Source of the DNA: Pseudoalteromonas luteoviolacea
GTDB lineage: Bacteria; Pseudomonadota; Gammaproteobacteria; Enterobacterales; Alteromonadaceae
Direction: 5' to 3'
DNA length: 64,000 nucleotides
Assembly: GCF_001750165.1 (NCBI RefSeq)
Contig: NZ_CP015412.1
Span: forward strand, 124,001 to 188,000
Position numbers and translations under genes: made by a program. A model generated the notes under the pieces. The model searched no databases. It worked only from the letters and a program-made list of their open reading frames with translations, and was not told the origin of the DNA. Shown here piece by piece: positions 25,767 to 35,349 of this stretch (the first letter of the stretch is position 1; every line of letters starts with the position of its first letter).

Positions 25767-26324
25767 TTATAGTTCAACGCCATTGGCATAAGCGATGGAG
25801 TACTTGGCACAATTGGGATCGCCTTGCCAGTTTAGCTGTTTAGTAACGGTAATTTGTACGCCGTAGTATTCGGCCATACCCGCCAGCACCCCTTCAACTA
25901 AGTCAAACATTCTTCGTGATGAAGTGTAAACAAGCTGCGCTTCAAATAAGGACAAAGTGTTGTATTGAAACTTTGGTGGCAGCGCATCTGGGTAGAGCTT
26001 TTTCAGTTCGATATGGTGTAAGTCATCCAGCTGTTGCAATACATACGCGGGGTGTGTGTAATCGGTGAAGTGCTTAGGTAGTAACCCCGATAGTCTTGGG
26101 TAAAGCCATTTACCAAAACTGAAGTGTGCTTGTGCGAGTGTTATGTCTATCTTTTTAATTACGATATCAACCAGTTCAATAAGGTGCTCGTCAGGGTAAT
26201 TCTCTGTTCGCACAAAGGCGGTGTTGGTATCAAATGAGCAAGCTTCGAAAGCGTCGTATAACACCTCTTCACCGGCGACTTCAGTGACAAACTCTTCAAG
26301 TAACATAAAAATATGGCCTTTCAT
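25767..26324 (-). CDS. hnoX: H-NOX haem-based nitric-oxide sensor
   Basis: The product has 185 residues, the size of a stand-alone H-NOX. It opens with the family start MKGHIFMLLEEFV. The haem-ligating His is His103 in LDDLHHIELKK, and the propionate-binding YxSxR motif is complete as Tyr133-Arg137. H-NOX proteins bind NO at picomolar to nanomolar level and inhibit a partner kinase. The gene overlaps the upstream kinase by one base (TAATG), so the two are co-translated. Like others in Shewanella and Pseudoalteromonas, it probably feeds NO information into biofilm control. Confidence 0.92.
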   Translation of the reverse strand: MKGHIFMLLEEFVTEVAGEEVLYDAFEACSFDTNTAFVRTENYPDEHLIELVDIVIKKIDITLAQAHFSFGKWLYPRLSGLLPKHFTDYTHPAYVLQQLDDLHHIELKKLYPDALPPKFQYNTLSLFEAQLVYTSSRRMFDLVEGVLAGMAEYYGVQITVTKQLNWQGDPNCAKYSIAYANGVEL

Positions 26325-27268
26325 TATGCAAACTCCGGCTTGAATGGCAGACTAATGGTAAAGCGCGTACCTTTACCTTCTTTACTTTCAACGTCGATTT
26401 TGCCTTTGTGTTGCTGAATAATTTTGTAAGAAATCGAGAGGCCCAATCCGGTGCCTTTTCCGACCGGTTTAGTGGTAAAAAATGGGTCAAATATATTACG
26501 TAAATTTTGTGCTGAGATCCCCATGCCGTCATCGGCGATAGTGACGTAAATATTACGCTCGTCAAAGCTGCTAGTTATATCAATTTTTCCAAGTTTCTCA
26601 ATTGCTTGACCGGCATTGATTAATAAGTTTAAAAACACCTGGCACAATTTGTTACCGCTGCATACAAGTTTGGGCAACTTACCCAGCTGGGTGTTTAATG
26701 TCGCGTGATGTTTAAAGCTGCTCTGTGCTAAGTTGATGGCTTGATCAAGGACTAGGTTGAGATCTTCAGGCACCATTTCTTCATTGTCGATGTGTGTGTA
26801 GTTACGCAGCTCAGTGACGATAGATGCGATTTTATTCAGGCCGCACAAGGATTCATCCATCAAGTCTGGTATATCATCTTGAATAATGGCCACGTCGTAA
26901 CTTGATTTGAGTGCTAACATTGCTTGCTCATCAGGCGCCATTTTTTCAAGATCGTCCTGATACGCCAGCAAAGTAATGAGATACATTTTAAGCGTCTCAA
27001 TATTTGACTTGGCATAGCCAGTAGGGGTGTTGAGTTCATGAGCAATACCCGCTGAAAGTTGACCAAGTGATGCCATCTTTTCTTGCTGGATAAGTTGCAC
27101 CTCTTGCTTTTTGAGCGCCTCAAGAGCTTCACACAGCTCTTCATTGGCTTTATATAAGCTTCGAGCTCTGGACTCGAGTAAGTCTTCTGCGTGTGCTTTA
27201 CCTGCTAGCGCACGTTGAAGCTTTTTCTCCAGTAGCGCGATGGTTTTACTTGCTTCTAGTGTTGTCAT
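26324..27268 (-). CDS. hnoK: H-NOX-associated histidine kinase
   Basis: The product has 314 residues, cytoplasmic, with no TM helix. A coiled coil (about residues 5-60) leads to the HisKA motif GIAHELNTP with His77. The ATPase domain has NLLINAGQAI, DDGMGI and GTGLGLSIS. It is the first gene of the two-gene operon and precedes the H-NOX gene. In characterised pairs, NO-bound H-NOX blocks autophosphorylation. No response regulator is in the operon, so its targets must be encoded elsewhere. Confidence 0.9.
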   Translation of the reverse strand: MTTLEASKTIALLEKKLQRALAGKAHAEDLLESRARSLYKANEELCEALEALKKQEVQLIQQEKMASLGQLSAGIAHELNTPTGYAKSNIETLKMYLITLLAYQDDLEKMAPDEQAMLALKSSYDVAIIQDDIPDLMDESLCGLNKIASIVTELRNYTHIDNEEMVPEDLNLVLDQAINLAQSSFKHHATLNTQLGKLPKLVCSGNKLCQVFLNLLINAGQAIEKLGKIDITSSFDERNIYVTIADDGMGISAQNLRNIFDPFFTTKPVGKGTGLGLSISYKIIQQHKGKIDVESKEGKGTRFTISLPFKPEFA

Positions 27269-27286
27269 GCAAATCCAATCTAGTCG

Positions 27287-27686
27287 TTACATTTACTAAC
27301 ATCAAAGCAAGAATAGCTCCAATTTAACTATAAATAGCTATTTTGTAATTTATACGTATAAAAAACAGTAAGTAAGAAAATTTTAGACTCAGTTTAATGG
27401 CGAATGTAAAGGCGTTTTTTGCATATTGCAAATACGCCAAAAGGCGAAATTATTTCTCAAAATGCGAAATTTCATGACATAGAGACCGTGAGTCTCAATT
27501 TGCGAAAAGCAAAGCTGTTTTGCAAACTGGTATTGGCAAATGCCGCCAAAGTACATACCAATTGCGCCAAGTTGGGTTGGGGAGAGTCATCTTCACTTTT
27601 CTTACTTAATTACTTTTTAGCTTCCTCATGAGTGGGCAGATAAAGGATTAAAAATGCCTTCGCATCAATCTTATTGAGGAAATAAA
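27287..27686. other. Intergenic region between hnoK and the RTX gene
   Basis: About 400 bases that hold the divergent promoters of the kinase and the RTX-repeat gene. A 70-codon frame at 27419-27631 has no start context and no recognisable product, so I leave it out. Nothing else is visible. Confidence 0.4.
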
Positions 27687-29189
27687 ATGATATTTAAAAA
27701 AAGTATACTCTGCGTAGCTTTGACGTGTGGTTTATCTAATTATGCGATGGCGGGTTGCAGTGGTTTAGACGATGGAGCATCGGCATACATTGATGGTGAG
27801 ACGCTTAAGATTATCGGTACCAACAGCAGTGAAAAGTTTACTTTGAGCCTATCTGGTGATGATTTAACAGTCAGTAGAAGAGTAGGCAATAAAACGAGCT
27901 GTGATAGGTTTTATCTAAGCCAAATTGATGTGATACAGGCATCGCTGAACAGCGGTAATGATACTTACAATGGTAAAGACATTGCTGTTGTCCAAAAAGT
28001 GTATGGTGGTAATGGCAAAGACACGATCACAACGGGTAAAAAAAATGACTACATTCGGGGCGGTAACGACAACGATAAAATATTTGGAAACAGTGGCAAT
28101 GATTTTATCATTGGGGACCGTGGTAATGACGAAATAGATGGTGGTTACGGTAATGACAGGATCAGCGGCGGTGACGGGCACGATTCACTTTTTGGCTCCT
28201 ATAACAACGACATAATAACCGGAGAAAATGGCGGCGACCTGATTATGGGCGGACAGGGTTCTGATTCCCTTTATGGCGGTAATGGCAACGACTACATTGG
28301 TGGTGGGTGTACACTTGAAAATGCCAATGGCACGAACATTTATGAGCAGTCCGCATGTAACGATGATGATGATCGCGCAGATAAACTGTATGGCGGCGAT
28401 GGTCACGATGTGCTGAGTGGTGGTGCTGGGAGCGATATCCTTTACGGAGAAGATGGCCATGACTATTTAACGGGTAACGGTGGCCGAGAAGACCGACTTT
28501 ATGGCGGGGAAGGAGATGATGCGCTGTTCGAAAACGGTGATGGAAACCCAAGCAATCAACGCTGGCACAAAGCATGGGGCAATGGTGGAGATGATATCTT
28601 AGTCACTAATGGAGAAAACTCTAACCAAGAAGGTGGCGGTGGTAACGACGTTATAATTGCCCTTTCTAGAAACTATAATGCCAAAATCCATGGTGGTAAA
28701 AATGGAGACTACATTTGGACAGGCGACAGTGCACCAGAAGGTACCTGCGGGAAAGGCGATGATAAAGGTATGGCATTGCTTAACAGCTGTGAAGGCACGA
28801 CATGGGTAAAAGACTACCAAGGCTTGCTTTCTAAAGTCGGTAAGAAAAAGAATTTTGAAAATCCGTATTTTGAAGCTGCTGACGCCGCAGTTGAAATGGA
28901 CGGTTCTTACACCGGCTTTAATAACGGTTGGCGCAGTTACGATGATAATAAAAAGCCAAGCGCATTGTATGGCATTGTTTCAAGTGCAGTATTTGACCGT
29001 TGGTTACGCGATCAATCTACCACACCTTATTCGTACTACCAATGGCAAGTCCCATTTTACGTTAGTAATGGCATTTATGGCTCGTACACTAACTGTTTGA
29101 AAAACAACGTTGCATACAGATGTAAAAGGCAGATAGGCCAACATAAAATTTGCTATAACCAGTCTGGCAACACAATCTCATGTGACTAA
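27687..29189 (+). CDS. Secreted RTX-repeat (haemolysin-type calcium-binding) protein
   Basis: The product has 500 residues with a Sec signal peptide (about MIFKKSILCVALTCGLSNYAMA). Residues about 100-330 hold many Gly/Asp-rich nonapeptides of the form GGxGNDxI, which build a calcium-stabilised parallel beta roll. The C-terminal 120 residues are a different domain with several Cys and aromatic residues (WKH-, YSYYQWQVP-type segments). A Sec signal on an RTX protein is unusual, as these normally leave by type I secretion. No ABC/HlyD export genes are adjacent. A terminator follows directly. Function unknown, possibly adhesion or matrix. Confidence 0.82.
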   Translation: MIFKKSILCVALTCGLSNYAMAGCSGLDDGASAYIDGETLKIIGTNSSEKFTLSLSGDDLTVSRRVGNKTSCDRFYLSQIDVIQASLNSGNDTYNGKDIAVVQKVYGGNGKDTITTGKKNDYIRGGNDNDKIFGNSGNDFIIGDRGNDEIDGGYGNDRISGGDGHDSLFGSYNNDIITGENGGDLIMGGQGSDSLYGGNGNDYIGGGCTLENANGTNIYEQSACNDDDDRADKLYGGDGHDVLSGGAGSDILYGEDGHDYLTGNGGREDRLYGGEGDDALFENGDGNPSNQRWHKAWGNGGDDILVTNGENSNQEGGGGNDVIIALSRNYNAKIHGGKNGDYIWTGDSAPEGTCGKGDDKGMALLNSCEGTTWVKDYQGLLSKVGKKKNFENPYFEAADAAVEMDGSYTGFNNGWRSYDDNKKPSALYGIVSSAVFDRWLRDQSTTPYSYYQWQVPFYVSNGIYGSYTNCLKNNVAYRCKRQIGQHKICYNQSGNTISCD

Positions 29190-29217
29190 TCTAATTTGGC
29201 AATTAGATGTTAAGCCA

Positions 29218-29243
29218 AAGCCCACATTTGTGGGCTTTTTTGG
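29218..29243 (+). terminator. Intrinsic terminator after the RTX gene
   Basis: Perfect 8-bp arms AGCCCACA and TGTGGGCT with a 2-base loop, then a T-run. Confidence 0.85.
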
Positions 29244-29339
29244 TGGTAGGTGCGTGTGGCTGTGGTATTGGGGATTAGATTATGGAGCTCTGTTGAGTGT
29301 GTGCAGCTATGTATTAACAGGGTTGTATAAAGTAAACGT

Positions 29340-31290
29340 ATTGCGGGGCAAGCCCGCAATGACGGGGGTTTGGAGCGAAAGTCGATTTCAACCCCCGTCA
29401 TCCTGACGAACGTCAGGATCCATTTTCTGTTCACTCAAAGGGCCGAACATTCAGGTTGATTAAAAGAATGGATTGCGGGGCAAGCCCACAATGACGAGGT
29501 TGGGAGCTATATATCTAAAACTTATCACTCAGTTCTAACCCTACGTCATCCTGACGAAGGTCAGGATCCACTTTTTGTTCATTCAAAGGGCCAGCTATTA
29601 AGATTGTTTAAAAGAATGGATTGCGGGGCAAGCCCACAATGACGGATGTTTAGATAGAAAGCAGGTTTCAAACAGCGTCATCCTGACGAACGTCAGGATC
29701 CATTTTCTGTTCACCCAAATCGCAAATCATTCAGGTTGATTAAAAGACTGGATAACGGGCAAGCTCGCAATGACGAGGTTGGGAGCTATATATGTCTAAA
29801 GTTTATCACTCAGTTCTAACCCCAGTCATCCTGACGAACGTCAGGATCCATTTTCTGTTCACCTAAATCGCCAATCATTTAGGTTATTTAAAAGAATGGA
29901 TTGCGGGGCAAGCCCGCAATGACGAGGTTGGGAGTAATGTATGTCTAAAGTTTATCACTCAGTTCTAACCCCAGTCATCCTGACGAACGTCAGGAACCAT
30001 GTGTTGTTCATTTAAAAGGGGCAATCATTCAGGTTGCTTAAAAGAATGGATTGCGGGGCAAGCCCACAATGACGGATGTTAAGATTTAAACAGAACCCAA
30101 ACTGCGTCATCCTGACGAACGTCAGGATCCATTTTCTGTTCACCTAAATCGCCAATCATTTAGGTTATTTAAAAGAATGGATTGCGGGGCAAGCCCGCAA
30201 TGACGAGGTTGGGAGCTATATATATCTAAAACATATCACTCAGTTCTAACCCTACGTCATCCTGACGAACGTCAGGATCCATTTTCTTTTCATTCAAAGC
30301 GCCGACTATTGAGATTGTTTAAAAGAATAGATTGCGGTGCAAGCCCACAATGACGAGGTTGGGAGTTATATATATCTAAAACATATCACTCAGTTCTAAC
30401 CCTACGTCATCCTGACGAACGTCAGGAACCATGTGTTGTTCATTTAAAAGGGGCAATCATTCAGGGTATTTAAAAGAATAGATTGCGGGGCAAGCCCGCA
30501 ATGACGGATGTTAAGATTTAAACAGAACCCAAACTGCGTCATCCTGACGAACGTCAGGAACCATTTTCTTTTCATTCAAAGCGCCGACTATTGAGATTGT
30601 TTAAAAGACTGGATAACGGGCAAGCTCGCAATGACGAGGTTGGGAGTTATATATGTCTAAAGTTTATCACTCAGTTCTAACCCCAGTCATCCTGACGAAC
30701 GTCAGGAACCATGTGTTGTTCATTTAAAAGGGGCAATCATTCAGGTTGCTTAAAAGAATGGATTGCGGGGCCAGCCCGCAATGACGGATGTTTAGATTAA
30801 AAGCAGGTTTCAAACCCCGTCATCCTGACGAACGTCAGGAACCATGTGTTGTTCATTTAAAAGGGGCAACCATTCAGGTTGCTCAAAAGAATAGATTGCG
30901 GGGCAACCATTCAGGTTGCTCAAAAGAATAGATTGCGGGGCAAGCCCACAATGACGGATGTTTAGATTTAAACAGAACTCAAACTGCGTCATCCTGACGA
31001 ACGTCAGGATCTATTTCTGTTTACTCAAAGTGCTGACTATTCAAGTTGGTTAAAAGAATGGATTGCGGGGCAAGCCCACAATGACGAGGTTGGGAGCTAT
31101 ATATATCTAAAACATATCACTCAGTTCTAACCCTACGTCATCCTGACGAACGTCAGGAACCATGTGTTGTTCTTTTAAAAGGGGCAACCATTCAGGTTAT
31201 TTAAAAGAATGGATTGCGGGGCAAGCCCACAATGACGAGGTTGGGAGTTATACATGTCTAAAACTTATCACTCAGTTCTAACCCTACGTC
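29340..31290. repeat. Palindromic repeat array 1
   Basis: Two palindromic modules alternate. Module A is a form of TTGCGGGGCAAGCCCGCAA followed by TGACG (about 15 copies by eye). Module B is CCTGACGAACGTCAGG flanked by GTCAT and ATCCA (about 13 copies). The spacers between are also repeated (for example GTTTATCACTCAGTTCTAACCC appears many times as a shared block), and the total period is about 130-150 bp. Some copies differ by a few bases, and one pair at 30895-30940 is a short tandem duplication. There are no genes inside. The array lies between the RTX gene and the methyltransferase. Confidence 0.9.
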
Positions 31291-31690
31291 GCTCTGAGCT
31301 CTATTCAGGACTTATATCTGTTATTCTCACCCGAAAACTCAACACATCAAACAAACCATAAATGCAAATAACAAAATAGATGTAACCGCATGTAATGGAT
31401 GTCGACAGAATAAAAAGGTTATATTAAAAAGTTTTCTAAATTTTAAATGCTGCCCCTGTCACATTAAATTCAAAAAAATCCCGAATATCCGAGCTAAAAC
31501 ACTATAAATAGTGTGGGAAATCGTGTTAAATGATGGCAAGCTATAAATTATTTAATACAAAGTTATTTGTTAATAGCAATTAGTTAGAAGTAAGCGGTTA
31601 AAGGACTTTTGAATCGCGTATAGCAGGACCTATCAAAGTCAGTCATTGTCTATACGTGCCACCGCAGAGTATTATTTTTTAAGGTGAGCG
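31291..31690. other. Intergenic region before the defence-like block
   Basis: 400 bases with no credible gene or hairpin. It marks the change from the repeat array to the methyltransferase/helicase genes and contains their presumed promoter. Confidence 0.4.
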
Positions 31691-32293
31691 ATGTCCGAGT
31701 CTACTTTCCACTATTACAGTCAACATGCCCAAGAATTTGCAGATGCTACTCTGAATGTAGATATGCAGCCACTTTACACGCCTTTTTTACAATCACTGCA
31801 AGATAAACCCAATTCGCAGCTGCATATTCTCGATGCAGGATGTGGCAGTGGCCGTGATGCATTGGCATTCAAAAAGCAAGGCTTTCAGGTAAGCGCGATG
31901 GATGCTTGCCTTGAGCTTGTTGAAATTGCTGCCAACCTGCTAAACCAACCAGTGCAATATACACGCTTTGAATCATTCAGTCTCATCGAACAGTTCGATG
32001 GTATTTGGGCGTGCGCCAGTTTATTGCATGTTGCACATCGCCACTTACCAAGCGTTATGCAAAACCTAGAACAAGCACTCAAGCCCAAGGGGGTCATGTA
32101 TGCCTCATTTAAACATGGGCAAGGGGAGCGAATGCACGGCGAGCGGCACTTTTCAGATCTCGATGAAAAAGGTCTAGCTCAGTTACTTGAGGCTCTACCT
32201 TCACTTGAAGCCATAGAAGTATGGGTGACTGAAGATAGGCGGCCCGGGCGAGAAAACGAACTTTGGTTAAATTGTTTACTTAGGAAGGATTAA
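31691..32293 (+). CDS. Class I SAM-dependent methyltransferase next to helicase
   Basis: The product has 200 residues. SAM motif I is ILDAGCGSGRDALAF (about residues 45-59), followed by the acidic residue in VSAMDACLEL. The catalytic-loop region reads GIWACASLLHV. It ends four bases before the PLD-helicase gene, so the two are one transcript. The pairing of a small methyltransferase with a PLD/helicase protein is often seen near defence genes. What it methylates (DNA base, small molecule) is not evident. Confidence 0.8.
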   Translation: MSESTFHYYSQHAQEFADATLNVDMQPLYTPFLQSLQDKPNSQLHILDAGCGSGRDALAFKKQGFQVSAMDACLELVEIAANLLNQPVQYTRFESFSLIEQFDGIWACASLLHVAHRHLPSVMQNLEQALKPKGVMYASFKHGQGERMHGERHFSDLDEKGLAQLLEALPSLEAIEVWVTEDRRPGRENELWLNCLLRKD

Positions 32294-32297
32294 TTAA

Positions 32298-35200
32298 GTG
32301 AATAGTTTTAACCAAGGAAGAACATTGCAAAAAAACACCCAAAAGCAGCTTTATACCGGAGGGGATGACCCGCTCCTTCCAGCGCTGTTGCAAGCCATCG
32401 AGCACGCTGATGAAATAGAGATTTCAGTCTCTTTTATTCAGCGTTCAGGGCTTAATTTACTGTTTGATGCCCTGTATACCGCGCTGAATAATGACACCAG
32501 CCTAAAACTACTTACCTCTGATTATTTAGGGTATACCTGTCCGCAGGCACTAAAAGCGCTTATATCTCTACAAAGTTTGGGGGCAGAGCTCAGGGTGTTT
32601 GAGACTAAACCTCAAGACAGCTTTCATATGAAGTCGTACATTTTCACTAAAACAAAAGGGGAAGACGGTCAGATATATGAGGGCTGCGCGTTTGTTGGCT
32701 CGAATAACATTAGCAAGGTGGCACTGACAAGCGGGCTAGAATGGGCTTTTCGGCATGACTATTTACCTATGTCACCAAACAGCAACGATGATGCCTTTTT
32801 TGAATTTAAGCGGGCGTTTGAGGCGGTTTTCAATCATCCACAAGTGACTAACCTATCTGAACAGTGGATTGAAGCGTATCAAAAACGCAGAGCTAAACCT
32901 GAATTTCGCGCTGTGAGTACAGATACCACTGAAGAATCATTTGAGGTGATCACCTTGAGGCCCGAGCAACAAGCTGCACTAGAAAAACTCACTCAAACCA
33001 GAGCCAATGGCTATAAACGCGGCCTTGTGGTACTTGCAACTGGCATGGGGAAAACTTGGCTCGCGGCACTGGATGTACAGCAGGTAAAAGCTAAAAAAAC
33101 CTTGTTTGTTGCGCATCGTGACGAGATCCTCACACAAGCCGCTAAAACCTTTACTCAGCTACTTGGCTGCACAGTTGGTTTTTACAACGCGAAGTGTAAA
33201 AACACTGAGCCAGATTGCTTGTTTGCATCAGTTCAAACACTCGGTAAAGCCAGTAATTTAGAAAACTTCTCGGCGGCGCATTTTGATTACATCATCATCG
33301 ATGAATTTCATCATGCGAGCAGTAAAATGTACCGCAATGTTTTGTCGTATTTTACCCCGCAGTTTTTGCTGGGCTTAACCGCGACACCAGAGCGCACCGA
33401 CCAAGCGGATATTTTGGGCTTGTGTGACAATAACCTCGTGTATGAGCGTAACATGGTGCAGGGCATCGATGCGGAAACGCTTGCGCCATTCCATTACTAC
33501 GGTATTTGGGATGAAAGCGTAGACTACACCGCCATACCATGGCGAAATGGCAAGTTTGACCCAAAAAGCTTAGATAATCATTTTGCCACAGAGCAAAGAG
33601 CCAAGCACGCACTACAGCACTACAACAAGCTGGCACAAACGCGCACGCTGGCGTTTTGTATTTCCAGAGTGCATGCCGATCATATGGCAGAGTACTTTAA
33701 TCAGGCGGGGATCTGCGCAGCGTCCGTACACGGTGACTCAAAGATAAAACGTTGTGAAGCGCTTGCTCAGTTAGAGTCGGGCAAGTTACAGGTGATATTT
33801 AGTGTTGATTTATTCAACGAGGGCACAGATATTCCGAGCATTGATACCGTGATGATGCTCAGACCCAGCGAGTCTAAAATTTTGTTTTTGCAGCAGCTTG
33901 GCAGAGGGCTCAGGCAATGCTCAGATAAAACCCATTTAGTGGTGATGGATTTTATTGGTAATCACCATAGCTTTTTAAACAAACCCTATGCCTTGCTTGG
34001 CGCACATTCACCGAGAGAATTGGCGACAAAACTAAAGCACAATGAGCAGAACAGCACATTACCCGATGGCTGTTTTATTAATTACGATTTGGCCATTACT
34101 GACTTTTGGCAAAAGCTTGCTAAAGCGCAGCGCACCACAGCACTTGAAGACTATCAAAATCTTGCCGAACTACTCGGTCATTGCCCCAGTGCTAGCGAGT
34201 TTTTTCATGAATATGGCGATATTAAAAAAGCCAAACAGCAGGGCAGTTGGTTTGAGCTGGTAGCAAACGCAGGGCTCAGCAAAACCATTACCTCAAAGTG
34301 GCTCGAGCCTTTCCAAGCATTCTTACATAAAGGCATTGAACAAACGCCCATGACTAAATGCTTTAAAGCTATTTTGCTGGAAGCGTTTGTTGTATTGGAC
34401 GGGGTTTCAAATCCCCCCAGTTTAAAGGCTTTGTCCGATAAAAGTTATGATGTGTTGATGCACTACCCACAGCTGCGTGCTTTAGACATTGCAAAAAAAG
34501 ATCAAAGTAAAACCAAAGGCAGTGCAGCTTGGTTTAAGTATTGGTTCATCAATCCGATAAATGCATTTACCGACATTGCCAAACCTGTGCACAAGCGCAA
34601 AGAGCATCATTGGTTTGTGGTTGAGCAACGTGCAAATACACCCATTGAGGAGGCGCTATTTAAGCTCAACATCGAGGTTAATGAGCAAGATGTAGCACAG
34701 CTTTATGACTGCATACTTGAGCTAAGCCAATATCGACTAGCTAATTATCTCAAAAGTAAAAGTGATAAGTTAGCCGCATTGGAACAGCAGCAAGCTAATA
34801 GCACCAGTCATCAAGAGGTTGAGGGTAAAAACGACAGCCCAATAGGCGGTGAATTAACCTCAGTGGATAGTACCCCACCTCACGATAATTCAGCGGATGA
34901 AGCCGATATTGTTCAGCTGCCCTATTTCCCAAATTTAAAAATCGCGTGCGGTCATTTTAAAACGGGCGATACCAGTGATATGACAACCCTACCAGCCCCT
35001 GACGGCTGCGGTAAAGTCGACCCACAAAAACACTTCTTGGCGCACGCCAGCGGCAATTCCATGAACGGCGGAAAGCACCCTATTTTAGACGGTGATCTAC
35101 TCCTACTTGAGCGCATCACACCCGATAACGCAGGCTCGATCACCAATACCACCATCGCCATAGAGCGCTTTGATAGCGCTGGCGATGAGCAATTTTTATT

Positions 35201-35330
35201 ACGCGATGTACAAAAACAGATAAATGCGCAAGGTGAAGTAACTTACCTACTCGTGGCAAGAAACCCAGAGTATGCAGTCATGGAAGCCAGTGATGAGTTT
35301 GTGACGTTTGCGCGATTGAGACAGTTGTAA
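32298..35330 (+). CDS. PLD-nuclease / DEAD-DEAH helicase / LexA-like fusion protein
   Basis: The product has 1010 residues with three parts. Residues about 25-190 are a PLD-type domain with an HKD-like SFHMKSYIF (His near 109). Residues about 225-560 are a superfamily II helicase: Walker A ATGMGKT near 247, the DEFHH box near 334, and GLTATPERTD and QQLGRGLRQ later. The last 110 residues resemble the S24 LexA-peptidase fold, with ASGNSMNGG near 917 and DGDLLLLERI. The usual catalytic Lys is not obvious (the position reads LLRD), so the peptidase may be inactive. Its start follows the methyltransferase gene by four bases. It is likely part of anti-phage or anti-plasmid defence; this is inferred from domain content. 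Confidence 0.82.
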   Translation: MNSFNQGRTLQKNTQKQLYTGGDDPLLPALLQAIEHADEIEISVSFIQRSGLNLLFDALYTALNNDTSLKLLTSDYLGYTCPQALKALISLQSLGAELRVFETKPQDSFHMKSYIFTKTKGEDGQIYEGCAFVGSNNISKVALTSGLEWAFRHDYLPMSPNSNDDAFFEFKRAFEAVFNHPQVTNLSEQWIEAYQKRRAKPEFRAVSTDTTEESFEVITLRPEQQAALEKLTQTRANGYKRGLVVLATGMGKTWLAALDVQQVKAKKTLFVAHRDEILTQAAKTFTQLLGCTVGFYNAKCKNTEPDCLFASVQTLGKASNLENFSAAHFDYIIIDEFHHASSKMYRNVLSYFTPQFLLGLTATPERTDQADILGLCDNNLVYERNMVQGIDAETLAPFHYYGIWDESVDYTAIPWRNGKFDPKSLDNHFATEQRAKHALQHYNKLAQTRTLAFCISRVHADHMAEYFNQAGICAASVHGDSKIKRCEALAQLESGKLQVIFSVDLFNEGTDIPSIDTVMMLRPSESKILFLQQLGRGLRQCSDKTHLVVMDFIGNHHSFLNKPYALLGAHSPRELATKLKHNEQNSTLPDGCFINYDLAITDFWQKLAKAQRTTALEDYQNLAELLGHCPSASEFFHEYGDIKKAKQQGSWFELVANAGLSKTITSKWLEPFQAFLHKGIEQTPMTKCFKAILLEAFVVLDGVSNPPSLKALSDKSYDVLMHYPQLRALDIAKKDQSKTKGSAAWFKYWFINPINAFTDIAKPVHKRKEHHWFVVEQRANTPIEEALFKLNIEVNEQDVAQLYDCILELSQYRLANYLKSKSDKLAALEQQQANSTSHQEVEGKNDSPIGGELTSVDSTPPHDNSADEADIVQLPYFPNLKIACGHFKTGDTSDMTTLPAPDGCGKVDPQKHFLAHASGNSMNGGKHPILDGDLLLLERITPDNAGSITNTTIAIERFDSAGDEQFLLRDVQKQINAQGEVTYLLVARNPEYAVMEASDEFVTFARLRQL

Positions 35331-35349
35331 TTTTTATACGAGGTGTTTT

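Noticed and set aside
27419..27631. 70-residue frame before the RTX gene
   Set aside because: No ribosome-binding site, no family, composition like intergenic DNA.
28185..28575. Reverse-strand frames of 90-110 residues in the RTX gene
   Set aside because: They are mirrors of the Gly/Asp-rich repeats, which remove stop codons on both strands.
29182..29434. Short frames on both strands at the terminator after the RTX gene
   Set aside because: They span the terminator and the first palindromic repeats.
29340..31290. CRISPR array
   Set aside because: Units are too long, both modules are palindromic, the spacers are repeated rather than unique, and there are no cas genes.
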